Source of the DNA: Paludibaculum sp.
GTDB lineage: Bacteria > Acidobacteriota > Terriglobia > Bryobacterales > Bryobacteraceae
Direction of reading: 5' to 3'
Assembly: GCA_029973955.1 (NCBI GenBank)
Contig: JARKQJ010000198.1
Span: 1 to 64,000, forward strand
DNA length: 64,000 nt
Notes under the pieces: generated by a model
Seen by the model: the letters and a program-made list of their open reading frames with translations, nothing else
Databases searched by the model: none
What the model was told of the DNA's origin: nothing
Part shown: positions 10,713 to 19,356 of the stretch, in pieces
Position numbering within the stretch: position 1 is the first letter of the stretch
How the letters are laid out: every line of letters begins with the position of its first letter
Made by a program: the position numbers and the translations under genes

Positions 10713-10743
10713 GGGGAGCCACGAAGCGGAGCAGAGGTTCACT

Positions 10744-11817
10744 ATGCCCTACCGTACAGACGACGTTCGAATTCAGCAGATCCTGGAACTGACCACGCCG
10801 CAGGCGCTGCTGGACCAGTTCCCCCTCGACGACGCGAGCGCCCGCCTCATCTTCGAGACCCGCCAGACGCTCCATCGCATTCTCTACGGACATGACCTGC
10901 GCCTGGCCGTGATCGCCGGCCCCTGCTCCATCCACGACACCGCCGCCGCCGAAGACTACACCGCCAGGCTGAAGGAACTCGCGCAGCCCTACGGAGAAGC
11001 CCTGTTCGTTCTCATGCGCGTCTACTTCGAGAAGCCGCGCACCACCGTGGGCTGGAAGGGCCTCATCAACGATCCGTTCCTGGACAACAGCTTTCAGATC
11101 AATGAAGGCCTGAGCCGGGCCCGCAAGCTGCTCCTCAACATCAACCGTTCCGGCTTGCCGGCGGCCACCGAGTTCCTCGACATGATCACGCCGCAGTATA
11201 TCGGCGACCTGATCAGCTACGGCGCCATCGGCGCGCGCACTACGGAAAGCCAGGTGCACCGCGAACTCGCCAGCGGCCTCTCCTGCCCGGTGGGCTTCAA
11301 GAACGGCACCGACGGCAACTTCAAGATCGCCATCGACGCCATCCGCGCCGCGCGCATCGCGCATCATTTCCTCTCAGTCACCAAGGCCGGCCACTCCGCC
11401 ATCGTCTGCACGAAAGGCAACAAGGACTGCCACGTGGTTCTGCGCGGCGGCAAGCTGCCGAACTTCGACGAGGAGTCCATCGAACAGGTGCTGCTGGCCC
11501 TGCGCGCCGCCAAGTTGCCGGAGCGCGTGATGATCGACTGCTCGCATGCCAACTCGCACAAGAACTACCGTCTGCAACTCGCCGTGGCCCGCAACCTGGC
11601 TGCGCAGATCGCCGCGGGCCAAACCGGGCTGTTCGGCGTCATGATCGAGTCGTTCCTGGTGGCCGGGCGGCAGGACATCGTGCCGGGCCAGGCCCTCACC
11701 TACGGGCAGTCCGTCACAGACGCCTGCATCGACCTCGACGAAACCCGAGCCATCTTCGATCTCCTCGCCGAGGCGACTCTAAAGCGCAAGACCAAGGCAA
11801 CACCCACGCCTGTTTAG
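10744..11817 (+). CDS. aroG: 3-deoxy-7-phosphoheptulonate synthase (DAHP synthase, AroG/F/H type)
   Basis: 357 residues, the usual length of E. coli-type class I DAHP synthases. It condenses phosphoenolpyruvate and erythrose 4-phosphate as the first step of aromatic amino acid synthesis. Visible motifs are VIAGPCSIHD (about 56-65), RVYFEKPRTTVGWKG with the PEP-binding Lys and Arg, the signature region TESQVHRELASGLSCPVGFKNGTDG, and the metal-ligand region MIDCSHANSHKN. The N-terminal extension that carries feedback regulation in the E. coli isozymes is present. Aromatic pathway genes aroD/aroE occur fused elsewhere in the window (57680-59245), so the pathway is not clustered. The isozyme letter is arbitrary. 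Confidence 0.95.
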   Translation: MPYRTDDVRIQQILELTTPQALLDQFPLDDASARLIFETRQTLHRILYGHDLRLAVIAGPCSIHDTAAAEDYTARLKELAQPYGEALFVLMRVYFEKPRTTVGWKGLINDPFLDNSFQINEGLSRARKLLLNINRSGLPAATEFLDMITPQYIGDLISYGAIGARTTESQVHRELASGLSCPVGFKNGTDGNFKIAIDAIRAARIAHHFLSVTKAGHSAIVCTKGNKDCHVVLRGGKLPNFDEESIEQVLLALRAAKLPERVMIDCSHANSHKNYRLQLAVARNLAAQIAAGQTGLFGVMIESFLVAGRQDIVPGQALTYGQSVTDACIDLDETRAIFDLLAEATLKRKTKATPTPV

Positions 11818-11826
11818 GAACCCGCT

Positions 11827-12324
11827 ATGGCCATCCGGCGCATCCTCCAGCTTGGCGATCCGCTGCTGCGGACCATCTCCGCGCCGGTAGCCGATTTCGC
11901 CGCCGCGCCGAGCGTCCTCTCGGATCTCGCGGATACCCTGGGCGAATTCCGCCGCGCGCATGGCTTCGGGCGCGGCATCAGCGCCATCCAGATCGGCGCT
12001 CCGGTCCGCATCATTTATCTGCGCTTTGAAGATACTGTCTATGAACTGATCAACCCGGTTTACACCACTCAAAGCGCGGAAATGTTCGAACTTTGGGACG
12101 ATTGCTTCTCGTTCCCGAACCTGCTGGTCTGGCTGCAACGTCACCGCTCCGTCACTCTCCGCTACCAGGATCGTCATGGCCGGTTCCATGAACTGTCCGC
12201 CGAAGGCAGCCTCGCCGAGCTGGTCCAGCACGAGATGGACCACCTCGATGGGATCCTGGCCGTCGATCGCGCTCCCTCCTCCGCCCTGGCTACCCGCGAA
12301 GAGTGGCTCCGCCAGCGAAAATAG
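11827..12324 (+). CDS. Divergent peptide deformylase-family protein
   Basis: 165 residues with a deformylase fold. Motif 3 is intact (VQHEMDHLDG, His135, Glu136, His139). Motif 2, normally EGCLS, reads WDDCFSFP, keeping the metal-ligand Cys93. Motif 1, normally GxGLAAxQ, reads GRGISAIQIG, keeping Gln55. All three metal ligands and the catalytic Glu are therefore present, so activity is possible, but the loops differ from housekeeping Def, which removes formyl from initiator Met. It starts 9 bases after the DAHP synthase gene, suggesting an operon. A Def-like paralog with another substrate is an alternative. Confidence 0.8.
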   Translation: MAIRRILQLGDPLLRTISAPVADFAAAPSVLSDLADTLGEFRRAHGFGRGISAIQIGAPVRIIYLRFEDTVYELINPVYTTQSAEMFELWDDCFSFPNLLVWLQRHRSVTLRYQDRHGRFHELSAEGSLAELVQHEMDHLDGILAVDRAPSSALATREEWLRQRK

Positions 12325-12343
12325 CGCGTATAGCACCTTTTCC

Positions 12344-12467
12344 ACTCCAGGCTACTTGGAGTACTATGAGTACGGGGTGCGAACCCCAGCAAAGGGCCTT
12401 AGGACTACACCTAGGACGCTGTAAGGCGAAATTGTCTCGCGGTTGTAGCTGCAAAGGGCGAACCGCG
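12344..12467 (+). ncRNA. Hairpin-rich leader upstream of the pilZ gene
   Basis: Four hairpins occur in about 125 bases: ACTCCA/TGGAGT with a 7-base loop (12344-12362); GTAC/GTAC with a 5-base loop (12361-12373, overlapping the first by 2 bases, so they are mutually exclusive at the edge); GGGGT-GCGA-ACCCC (12374-12387), a stem with a GNRA tetraloop; and CGCGGTT/AACCGCG (12438-12467). A segment with near-complementary CCTTAGG and CCTAGG lies between the last two. It precedes the pilZ start by 19 bases. A structured 5' leader or small RNA is inferred; it does not match a riboswitch class that I can confirm. Confidence 0.35.
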
Positions 12468-12486
12468 ATGCCGATCAAGAGAATGT

Positions 12487-12861
12487 ATGCTAGAGCGGCG
12501 ATCAGAACCGAGAATGCTCTGTGCGGACCTTGTGGACGTACGTTGGCGCGAAAAAGGCGGCCGCAGCCGGCGGGCTGTGGCGAACCTGGAGGACATCTCT
12601 CTCTCCGGCGCCTGTATCCAATTGGAAACGCAGATTCCCCTCAGCAGTTTCGTCCGGATTTCCTATCCCAAGGGTGAGTTTTCCGGTGTCGTGCGCTACT
12701 GCATGTACAAGGAAATCGGCTACTTTGTGGGAATCCAGTTCGATCCGGGCTGCAAGTGGTCGAAGAACAGCTTCAAGCCGCTGCATCTGCTGGACCCGCG
12801 CTCGCTGATGAAAAAAGCGCCGGACCGCATCAAGCCGGGGCATCCCGGCGCCGCCCGCTAG
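12487..12861 (+). CDS. PilZ-domain protein (likely c-di-GMP receptor)
   Basis: 124 residues, essentially a single PilZ domain. The two c-di-GMP-binding motifs are visible: RRSEPR near residues 4-9 (RxxxR type) and DISLSGA near residue 37 (DxSxxG). PilZ proteins bind cyclic di-GMP and alter motility, adhesion or exopolysaccharide synthesis through protein contacts. A GGDEF-EAL enzyme that could make or break this messenger is encoded at 56069-57556. The gene converges on the beta-lactamase-fold gene ending at 12873. Upstream lies the structured segment at 12344-12467. Confidence 0.88.
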   Translation: MLERRSEPRMLCADLVDVRWREKGGRSRRAVANLEDISLSGACIQLETQIPLSSFVRISYPKGEFSGVVRYCMYKEIGYFVGIQFDPGCKWSKNSFKPLHLLDPRSLMKKAPDRIKPGHPGAAR

Positions 12862-12872
12862 CCGGCGGTTCC

Positions 12873-14102
12873 TTACCGGCCGTTGCGGATCAATTGATCC
12901 ACCAGCGTCGCCACGCGCTGGTGCTCCACCGCGGCGTTGGTCCGCAGGACATTCGACATCAACGAGACCAGATAGGTCCTGTCCGCGCTCTCCACAACCG
13001 CCACTGAATTCATGATGTTGGTCTTGTTGCCGGCGTAGGCCTTGCAGGTGAACCCCTGCTCCGGCACGCACTGGAAGAACGAACCGGACTTGAAGAATAC
13101 GCCGGCGTTGTCCAGCGCCGGAGCGGAGGCGTAGCGGTAGCGCGGGCGGGCGAAGTAGATCAGCTTCTTGATTTCCAGGCTGGACCACTCATCGACAATG
13201 CGGCCCTGCTCCAGGCGCAGGAGATACCGCAGCATTTCGCGCGCGGTGCCATAGCTGGCAATGCCGGGGACCACGGCGTTGCCGCCGCTGGTGAACATCG
13301 AGCCCAGGCGGAAATTCGCCGTGTCGATGCCGGCGGCCAGCAGCGGCTCTTCCAGTGTCTCGATGGCGTCCTTGGAGAGTGCCGCCTTGTTGCCGCCGAG
13401 GTAGGCCTTCTCGTCCGCGGCCGAGGGCGGGTATTGCGCGCCGAAGTGGCGCAGCAGCATCATCTCTTTCCAGGTGAACGAACCGGCCGCGTTGGAGCTT
13501 TGGCTCAGCATGTGGTCCAGCCACTCCCAAAGTGAAAAACGGTCACCTGGCTGGATTTGGCGATTAACCACGGCTGGCCAGCCCTCCTCGAAGAAGGGCA
13601 CGGTCTTGCCGTCCACCAGAACAAAGCGATCCGCGGCCCGGATGGTCTGGCGCAGAAACTCCTCCCGGTCGGCCGTCCGCGGGGCGCGCTGGGCCAGGGC
13701 GTGCATGGCGCCGGCGGCGATGCAGAGCTTGCCCACGCTGCCGGGCAGTTGGCGGACCTCCTCACGCACGGCGGCGTAGCGCGGGTGGTTGGGATCCGTG
13801 ATGTCGAGCAGGGCCAGTCCGTAGGAGTCGCTGCGGCCGGCGACGATCGCTTCCAGGCCCTTCTGGAGCACGGGGTCCTTGGGAGTCCGGGCAGTGACAT
13901 CCAGGTCCTTGTGTCCCAGCAGCCGCAGTGAGATCCGGCTCTCGGGCCACTGCCCGCCGGGCACGATCTTCGGCCCTTTCACCTGCCCGGCCTGCGCCAG
14001 TCGGTAGCCCTCCAGACGCCGGATGCCGGTGCGCTTGCCCGAGTCCAGCGGATAGCCGGACAGGAGGCGCGCGGCCAGGAGCACCACCCACCAGCGTTTC
14101 AT
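12873..14102 (-). CDS. Secreted serine hydrolase of the class A beta-lactamase/transpeptidase fold
   Basis: 409 residues with a short N-terminal signal-like segment (WWVVLLAARLLSG). The three catalytic motifs of penicillin-recognising enzymes are present: SVGK (Ser122, Lys125), SSN (202-204) and KSG in FFKSGSFF (about residue 345). The omega-loop glutamate of true class A enzymes is not evident. Family members include beta-lactamases and DD-peptidases; the substrate here is unknown. The ATG overlaps the stop of the upstream dikinase gene by 4 bases, so the two are co-translated. A paralog lies at 55164-56072, sharing the pattern DxTDxxHPRYA ahead of the catalytic serine. Confidence 0.8.
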   Translation of the reverse strand: MKRWWVVLLAARLLSGYPLDSGKRTGIRRLEGYRLAQAGQVKGPKIVPGGQWPESRISLRLLGHKDLDVTARTPKDPVLQKGLEAIVAGRSDSYGLALLDITDPNHPRYAAVREEVRQLPGSVGKLCIAAGAMHALAQRAPRTADREEFLRQTIRAADRFVLVDGKTVPFFEEGWPAVVNRQIQPGDRFSLWEWLDHMLSQSSNAAGSFTWKEMMLLRHFGAQYPPSAADEKAYLGGNKAALSKDAIETLEEPLLAAGIDTANFRLGSMFTSGGNAVVPGIASYGTAREMLRYLLRLEQGRIVDEWSSLEIKKLIYFARPRYRYASAPALDNAGVFFKSGSFFQCVPEQGFTCKAYAGNKTNIMNSVAVVESADRTYLVSLMSNVLRTNAAVEHQRVATLVDQLIRNGR

Positions 14103-16918
14103 CGATCCTCCAGCGGCCGGTCGAGTTGGACCTTGCGCGGCGTGACTTTCGATTCGAGAGAGGCCAGCGCCTCCAGCGTCTGGGCCTCGCGGTAACGGAC
14201 CAGCGGGCGAATCTGGAAGAGGCGCAATTCGCCCTTTTCAAAGCCGAATTCGATGTCCCAGGGCAGTTCTTCGCCGCGGTCGTCGCGGGCGCTCTTCAGT
14301 TTGGCTTTCACGTCGGTGGAAAGAGCGCGGAGCTGTTGAATCTCGTTCTGGCTCAGCACGAAATCAGAACCCGACGTGGGCAAGAAGGTGAAGCCGCCCT
14401 TGGGTTGCGGCACTTTCCTGTAAGCCGCGCGGGCCTGCGCCAGCAGGCGGATCTCGCCGGAAGCGGTGATCAACAGGGACTCCGAGACTCCGCCATCCAC
14501 CACGGCGGCCACGCCTTCGTTCACGTTCACCGTGAGGTCGTTGAGATCGAGCGTGGAGAGGTTGGCGGTGGCCATGACGCCGGACTTGTCGGACGGCACG
14601 GTCCGCAGCAGCACCACCGAGGGATAGACGCGGTCACTCGATTCGAGCGCCTCGGAGCGCCACGCCCAGGCGCGCTCCTCAAACGGCGAGGCCCACACGT
14701 CCTTGAGGGCTTGCAGGATTCTGGCCTCGCCCACCACGTTGGGCACGGTGAGGTTGAGTCCCGCCCCAGTGAACTGCGGGAGATCTTCGGCGTTGGTATC
14801 GCTTCGCACGAAGACGCCGTAGGTTCCGCCCGCGCCGAAGGTGGCGCTCAGCTTTGAGGTCAACTCCTGCACCAGCCAGGGCTCCAGCGTCATCGAGCGG
14901 ATTGATTTGCGGATCTCCTCCAGGCGCGGCCGCAGGGCGGTGCGCACAGCGTCCGGCGATGCGCCCGATGTGCGTAGCCGTTCGGACTCCTGATAGGCGG
15001 CCGAGACAAGGCCGGCCACGCTGATGCCGCCGGCATTTTTGCGCTCGGCGTGCGCGTAGTAGACGCCGAAGGGGACCACGATGCCCGGGGCAACGTAGTT
15101 GGGAAAGAGCCGCTTGAGCTGGCCGAGGTTGGCGGCCTTCGGGCCGCAGAGCACGCCGGAGTCGGCCATGCTGGTCTCTTCCAGCAGCCGCAGCCGGCGG
15201 TCCTTCACATTCGTCTTCGAAGTATCCAGCTTGACGCGCTGGCGCTCCACCTTTGTCTTGCGCCAGGTCTCCTGCTCAGACGGCGTGAGGATGGCCCACG
15301 GCCGCAGAACGACGGTGCCGCGCGGGGTGACGGCGTAGAAGATCTCTTGCCCGCGCAAGGCCTTGAGGGCCGGCAGCAGCGACGACGGCACCGTGGCATT
15401 GGGGATGCCCAGATTGGCGGCGAGCAGCTGCGCGTGGGAGAGCGCGTTACCGCTATCGAGGGTGAGGATGCCGCGCATGGGCTTCAGATCCGCCACCGTG
15501 GCTGGGATGACGTAGATGGTGTCGGGCTCGATCTCCTGGTGGTTTTGGGCGCTCTCAATGATCTCCAGCTTTCCGATGGCAACGCCCGGATTCAGCGCCC
15601 GGATGCCGCGCCGGGAGGGGGAGTCCAGCAGGCGGTGGTTGTGGCCGGCGGCGAGGTCGGCGTCCTGCGTGAGGAGTTCCAGACGGCCGGCGAGGGGCAG
15701 AAGGATGGAGCGCCGGAGCAGGTCATCGGAGAGCCCGGCGGAGAGCGGTTCTATGGTGGAGAAGTAAGACTGGGTTTCGCCGACGGTCATCTCCACCGTC
15801 GCGCGGGCCCACTCCAGGCCGCCTTCGAGATAGGAGATGAGCTGCTCATAGGAACTGGCGTCGAGTTCCTGTTGAGCGAGGCCCTTGCGGAGTTCCGTTT
15901 CGAGCGCCTCCAATTGGCGCTGGGAGTGCCAGCCGGCGGCGGCGGCCAGCTTGAGATAGGCGTGAACCTCTTCCAGGCGGGCGCGGCGCGTGGAGGCTTT
16001 CGAGGGTTGGCTGCCATTGTGAAAGGCCAGTTCCAGGAGCTTGAGGAGATCGTCGGCGGCCTTCAGGCGCTGGGGTGGCGTGAGCCCCGCGGTAGTGAGC
16101 TGTTTGCGAAGGGACAAGCCGCGCTCGGCCTGCGCGTTGAGGTGAAAGGCAGCGCCGGTTTCCGCGGCGCCGTATTCCGCCTTCATCAGGGAGAGCAGCC
16201 TGGCGAACCCGGCGGCATCGGCTGGCTTGATCCTGGCGATGAACGCCTCGACGGCGGCGGCGTCGGCCCGCTCCGGCCGGGAGTGGATCTTGCCCCGCAG
16301 GGGTTGGAAGGCGGGTAAGGCGTCGGCCAGCGAGGCCGAGAGTGCGCGGATCTCTTTCACGCGGCTCGTCTGCGCGCCGTGCGGCACGGCAGCCACCACC
16401 TGGAGGGCCAGCAGGTAGTGCGCCCGCACCCATGCGTGGTTGGAGAGCATTTCAGCCAGCAGTTTGCGGCCGTCGCTCTCTTCGTCTTCGGCCTGCACTA
16501 CGCCGCGGCGGCTGTAGGTTTTGGCGTAGATCCAGCCTTGCGCACGGCTATTGAGATAGTCGCGGAGGATGAACTCGCGGAGGCGGTGATGGTTGCGCGG
16601 CGCGTCGAGAAAGGTGTCGAACTTCATGCCGGCGACGAATTCGGCGACGTCGAAGTTGAGCGCGGCCAGCCGCTGCGCCGCGGGGCTCGGCTCGGCGTGC
16701 TGGATACCGCCCATGGGGCCGCAGGGCGCGCCTTTGGGCGGCAGCTTGCGGCCGTCCGCACAATACCAGGCGATGCCGCTGTAAGGCCCCAGCCAGTTCC
16801 CGCGGATCGACTCCATCTGCCTCCGCGCCTCCGCCTTCTGCGCGGCGCTGAGTTCCGGCAGAGGCGCCTGGGCGGAAAGCAGGCCGGCTGCCGCCAGCAT
16901 GGTAAACCACCGCTTCAT
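14099..16918 (-). CDS. Secreted PEP-synthase/glucan-water-dikinase-like dikinase
   Basis: 939 residues from the ATG at 16918, which gives a signal peptide (MKRWFTMLAAAGLLSAQA). Residues about 20-440 are helical with no recognised family. A phosphohistidine domain follows, with the phospho-accepting His495 in LSHAQLLAANLGIPNA. The ATP-grasp PPDK_N domain comes after it (about 625-925): GPKAANLGQLKRLFP, PGIVVPFGVYYAHAE, RSDTNAEDLPQFTGAGL, ending WDIEFGFEKGELRLFQIRPL. This His-then-ATP order is that of plant glucan/phosphoglucan water dikinases and opposite to PEP synthase. Such enzymes move the beta-phosphate of ATP via His to glucan or pyruvate. A signal peptide on an ATP enzyme is unusual. 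The gene overlaps the downstream hydrolase gene by 4 bases. Confidence 0.8.
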   Translation of the reverse strand: MKRWFTMLAAAGLLSAQAPLPELSAAQKAEARRQMESIRGNWLGPYSGIAWYCADGRKLPPKGAPCGPMGGIQHAEPSPAAQRLAALNFDVAEFVAGMKFDTFLDAPRNHHRLREFILRDYLNSRAQGWIYAKTYSRRGVVQAEDEESDGRKLLAEMLSNHAWVRAHYLLALQVVAAVPHGAQTSRVKEIRALSASLADALPAFQPLRGKIHSRPERADAAAVEAFIARIKPADAAGFARLLSLMKAEYGAAETGAAFHLNAQAERGLSLRKQLTTAGLTPPQRLKAADDLLKLLELAFHNGSQPSKASTRRARLEEVHAYLKLAAAAGWHSQRQLEALETELRKGLAQQELDASSYEQLISYLEGGLEWARATVEMTVGETQSYFSTIEPLSAGLSDDLLRRSILLPLAGRLELLTQDADLAAGHNHRLLDSPSRRGIRALNPGVAIGKLEIIESAQNHQEIEPDTIYVIPATVADLKPMRGILTLDSGNALSHAQLLAANLGIPNATVPSSLLPALKALRGQEIFYAVTPRGTVVLRPWAILTPSEQETWRKTKVERQRVKLDTSKTNVKDRRLRLLEETSMADSGVLCGPKAANLGQLKRLFPNYVAPGIVVPFGVYYAHAERKNAGGISVAGLVSAAYQESERLRTSGASPDAVRTALRPRLEEIRKSIRSMTLEPWLVQELTSKLSATFGAGGTYGVFVRSDTNAEDLPQFTGAGLNLTVPNVVGEARILQALKDVWASPFEERAWAWRSEALESSDRVYPSVVLLRTVPSDKSGVMATANLSTLDLNDLTVNVNEGVAAVVDGGVSESLLITASGEIRLLAQARAAYRKVPQPKGGFTFLPTSGSDFVLSQNEIQQLRALSTDVKAKLKSARDDRGEELPWDIEFGFEKGELRLFQIRPLVRYREAQTLEALASLESKVTPRKVQLDRPLEDR

Positions 16919-17063
16919 ATGCCGCTCAGCATACCAAAGCCGTCCAAAACCGCCACCCTGCTCCAGCACAGCGGCTGAGGCGTCTCTGGTTTCTACTTGA
17001 AGTTGATATTCTGTGGGAAGCCATCGCAAGGGCGATCCAGTTCAACGTAGAAAGGTGAGCCAA

Positions 17064-18341
17064 ATGGGAACCCCACTCAAGGTCAAACTCTACCGGTCTG
17101 ACCTCCCCATCATGGAAGAAGGCGCGGCGTCGAGTGTCCAGGCCGCCACCGAAGCAGGCGGCGGTGTCCTGCGTTGTTTCCCGAGTTTTGTCGGCCGCAA
17201 GTTCTGCCTTCCGGGCAAGAACCTGGAACTGGTCGACGCCGACTATTTCCCGGAAGGCCCCGGCGGTTGGGCGATCGACGAACGGTGGAACGGCAGCGCC
17301 ATTCTGGCCGACACCGGGAACGGGATCCATGGCGAGGGGTTGTGCCACTTCCACCATCCCGACGGCTACCTGATCCCGATGGACTCCGCGGTGCACGGCG
17401 CAGCCGAGTTCATGGTGGGGCCCATCTACCGCACCCTGGGCGGCACGGGCTTCTACAACAAGGAGTTCGACAACCTCTACCCGCTGGGCCACCACATGCA
17501 CCCGTGGAAGCCGGAGGCGTACAACTTCAACAAGTGGCGCAACAAGCGCTATCACAACGACTGCCACACTTCCATCGGCCTGCTGGATTACGTCACCGAA
17601 GAGATGGTGGCGGACTTCGTGCGCGATTTCATCGACGGCAAGGACAACCACATCCGCAGCCACGCCCGGAACCTGCTCATCCGCATGGGCACCGGCTTCT
17701 TCACGCCCACGCGCATCCTGCACGGGCCGGCGGCGGTCAACACCGAAGAGCCGCAGCGTGACCGCGACGATTTCCGCTTCTATCAGAGCCACGTGCTGTG
17801 CCCCGACGGCGAAGTCTTCCTCGGCCAGGAACTGCTGTTCCGCCACCTGCCGGAAGGGCTGGAGGGCGAAGACCGCGTCGAGCGACTGGTTTCCGACCTC
17901 GACCTGAACCGCAACCTCGACCCCTACATCGTGGAGAAGCACCTGCTGATGCCCGTGGTGGACCGCGAAGTGAGCGAGGGCGGCTTCCACGACGAGTGGC
18001 GCGTCTACGGCAAGCCCAACGGCGACGAGCTGTTCAGCCTGCGGCAGTTCGAACTCGCGCCGGGCGCGGAGACGGTGCTCACCGGGCCGGCGGCCTTGTG
18101 CATCATCCACTTCAGCCACGGCGAGGGCCGCATTGCGAACCACAAGGTGGAGGTGAAGTCCGGCATCCGGCTGGGCGAACCGCTCCACGACGAATTCGTC
18201 ATCCCGTACGCGGCCGCCAGGCAGGGCGGCGTCAAGCTGGTGAACACCAGCAAGACGGAGCCGCTGGTGGGTACGCGCTGCTGGGGTCCGGAAGCATGGG
18301 GCCACAGGATGCCCAAGGCGCCGTTCGAAACCTGGATGTAG
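17064..18341 (+). CDS. Cupin-like protein of unknown function
   Basis: 425 residues from the ATG at 17064, preceded by AAAGGTGAG. No signal peptide. The sequence is rich in His and aromatic residues, with HFHHPDGYLIPMD, GHHMHPWKPEAYNF and ILHGPAAVNTEEPQ, resembling double-cupin proteins and phosphomannose-isomerase-like sugar enzymes that bind a metal through His/Glu. A second beta-rich half includes SLRQFELAPGAETVLTGPA. No specific family is recognised; a sugar isomerase or dioxygenase-like function is inference. A terminator hairpin follows at 18367. Confidence 0.65.
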   Translation: MGTPLKVKLYRSDLPIMEEGAASSVQAATEAGGGVLRCFPSFVGRKFCLPGKNLELVDADYFPEGPGGWAIDERWNGSAILADTGNGIHGEGLCHFHHPDGYLIPMDSAVHGAAEFMVGPIYRTLGGTGFYNKEFDNLYPLGHHMHPWKPEAYNFNKWRNKRYHNDCHTSIGLLDYVTEEMVADFVRDFIDGKDNHIRSHARNLLIRMGTGFFTPTRILHGPAAVNTEEPQRDRDDFRFYQSHVLCPDGEVFLGQELLFRHLPEGLEGEDRVERLVSDLDLNRNLDPYIVEKHLLMPVVDREVSEGGFHDEWRVYGKPNGDELFSLRQFELAPGAETVLTGPAALCIIHFSHGEGRIANHKVEVKSGIRLGEPLHDEFVIPYAAARQGGVKLVNTSKTEPLVGTRCWGPEAWGHRMPKAPFETWM

Positions 18342-18366
18342 TTCCCACCGCGACAGCGGAGACAAG

Positions 18367-18404
18367 CAGCGGCCGCGCACCACGCGCGGCCGCTGTTCTT
18401 GTTT
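18367..18404. terminator. Intrinsic terminator between convergent genes
   Basis: A perfect 12-bp stem, CAGCGGCCGCGC (18367-18378), loop ACCAC, complement at 18384-18395, followed on the plus strand by TTCTTGTTT. It lies between the stop of the cupin-like gene (18341) and the stop of tadC (18414), and would end plus-strand transcription; the stem may also serve the Tad operon from the other side. Confidence 0.8.
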
Positions 18405-18413
18405 GGGAGTGGA

Positions 18414-19346
18414 TTACTTGGCGCCGATGCCGCCCTTGAGGTCGCGCAGCACGCTGAGCAGGCCGGGCAACAGGGTGATGACGAACAGTGCCGGGAGGAT
18501 GAACAGCACGATGGGGAATAGCATCTTGATGCCGGCCTTGCCGACGGCGGCCTCCGCGCGCAGCTTGCGGCGCGTGCGCAGGGCGTCGGCGTAGACCTTC
18601 AACGCGCTGGAGAGCGAAGTGCCGAAGCGCTCGCTCTGGATGATCATGGCGGAGAGGCTCTTGATGTCTTCCAAACCCGTGCGGCGCACCATCTGCTGGA
18701 AGGCCTTGGCGCGCTCCTGGCCGGCTTTCACCTGCATCACCACGGTGTAGAACTCGCTGGAGAGTTCGGGGTAGATGAACTGCATCTCCTCGGAGACGCG
18801 CGTCATGGCCTGATCCAGCGCGAGGCCGGTGCCGAGCACGATGCCGAGCAGGTCCACCGTGTCGGGCAACGCCTCCTGCAGTTTCGCGCGGTAACGTCTG
18901 ACGAGGCGGTGCAGCACCTGGTTCGGCAACAGCCAGCCGAGCAGCGCCGCGGCGATGAGACCGCCGAACTTCTGCGACCAGGGGTTCTCGCGCTGCAGGT
19001 AGAACATAATGCCCATGAGGGTGGCGAAAAACAGCGCGTGGCCGAGCACGAAGGAGGCCAGCGCCTGCTTCTTGCGGATGCCGGCCTGGGCCAGTTCCTT
19101 CTCCGTGTCGTTGAGGTACTCGTCCATGCCGGGGATCAGGGAGACGAAATAGAGGAAGCTGTTCAGGAAGCCGCCGCCGCCTTTGCGCCTCCGCATGTGG
19201 CCGCTGGAAACGACGGCCTGCGCCTGGAGTTCCTCCAACCGGTCCGCCAGCGGATCCTCCCTGGCCTGCAGCAGCTCTGTTCCGGCCCAGATCAGAGCGG
19301 CCAGCGTGGCGAAGCAGAAGAGGAAGAAGAGTGCGCTTTCGATCAT
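18414..19346 (-). CDS. tadC: Tad pilus inner-membrane platform protein TadC
   Basis: 310 residues of the GspF/T2SSF family. An N-terminal membrane segment (ALFFLFCFATLAALIWAG) is followed by a cytoplasmic linker, a second pair of membrane segments around residues 100-145, the soluble T2SSF domain (LPDTVDLLGIVLGTGLALDQAMTRV, ERAKAFQQMVRRTGLEDIKSLSAMI) and two C-terminal hydrophobic segments (MLFPIVLFILPALFVITLLPG). TadC pairs with TadB to form the platform that the CpaF ATPase drives to assemble Flp pili. It is the last gene of the Tad operon, 10 bases after tadB. Confidence 0.93.
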   Translation of the reverse strand: MIESALFFLFCFATLAALIWAGTELLQAREDPLADRLEELQAQAVVSSGHMRRRKGGGGFLNSFLYFVSLIPGMDEYLNDTEKELAQAGIRKKQALASFVLGHALFFATLMGIMFYLQRENPWSQKFGGLIAAALLGWLLPNQVLHRLVRRYRAKLQEALPDTVDLLGIVLGTGLALDQAMTRVSEEMQFIYPELSSEFYTVVMQVKAGQERAKAFQQMVRRTGLEDIKSLSAMIIQSERFGTSLSSALKVYADALRTRRKLRAEAAVGKAGIKMLFPIVLFILPALFVITLLPGLLSVLRDLKGGIGAK

Positions 19347-19356
19347 CTGGTGTCCT

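Noticed and set aside
9612-10742. 376-residue version of the amidase starting at 10742
   Set aside because: The first ~150 codons run antisense to the PGPGW gene and the intergenic region and do not resemble any domain; the ATG pair at 10284-10286 starts the amidase fold.
12344-12420. tRNA gene, suggested by a 6-bp stem with a 7-base loop followed by GGGGTGCGAACCCC
   Set aside because: No D arm, no acceptor stem pairing, and the 7-base loop lacks the U33 and purine-37 pattern of an anticodon loop.
12421-12486. GEMM (c-di-GMP-I) riboswitch upstream of pilZ
   Set aside because: Only a short similarity (GCAAAGGGC-like) is present; the second conserved strand (GACGCAAAGC-like) and the expected pairing were not found.
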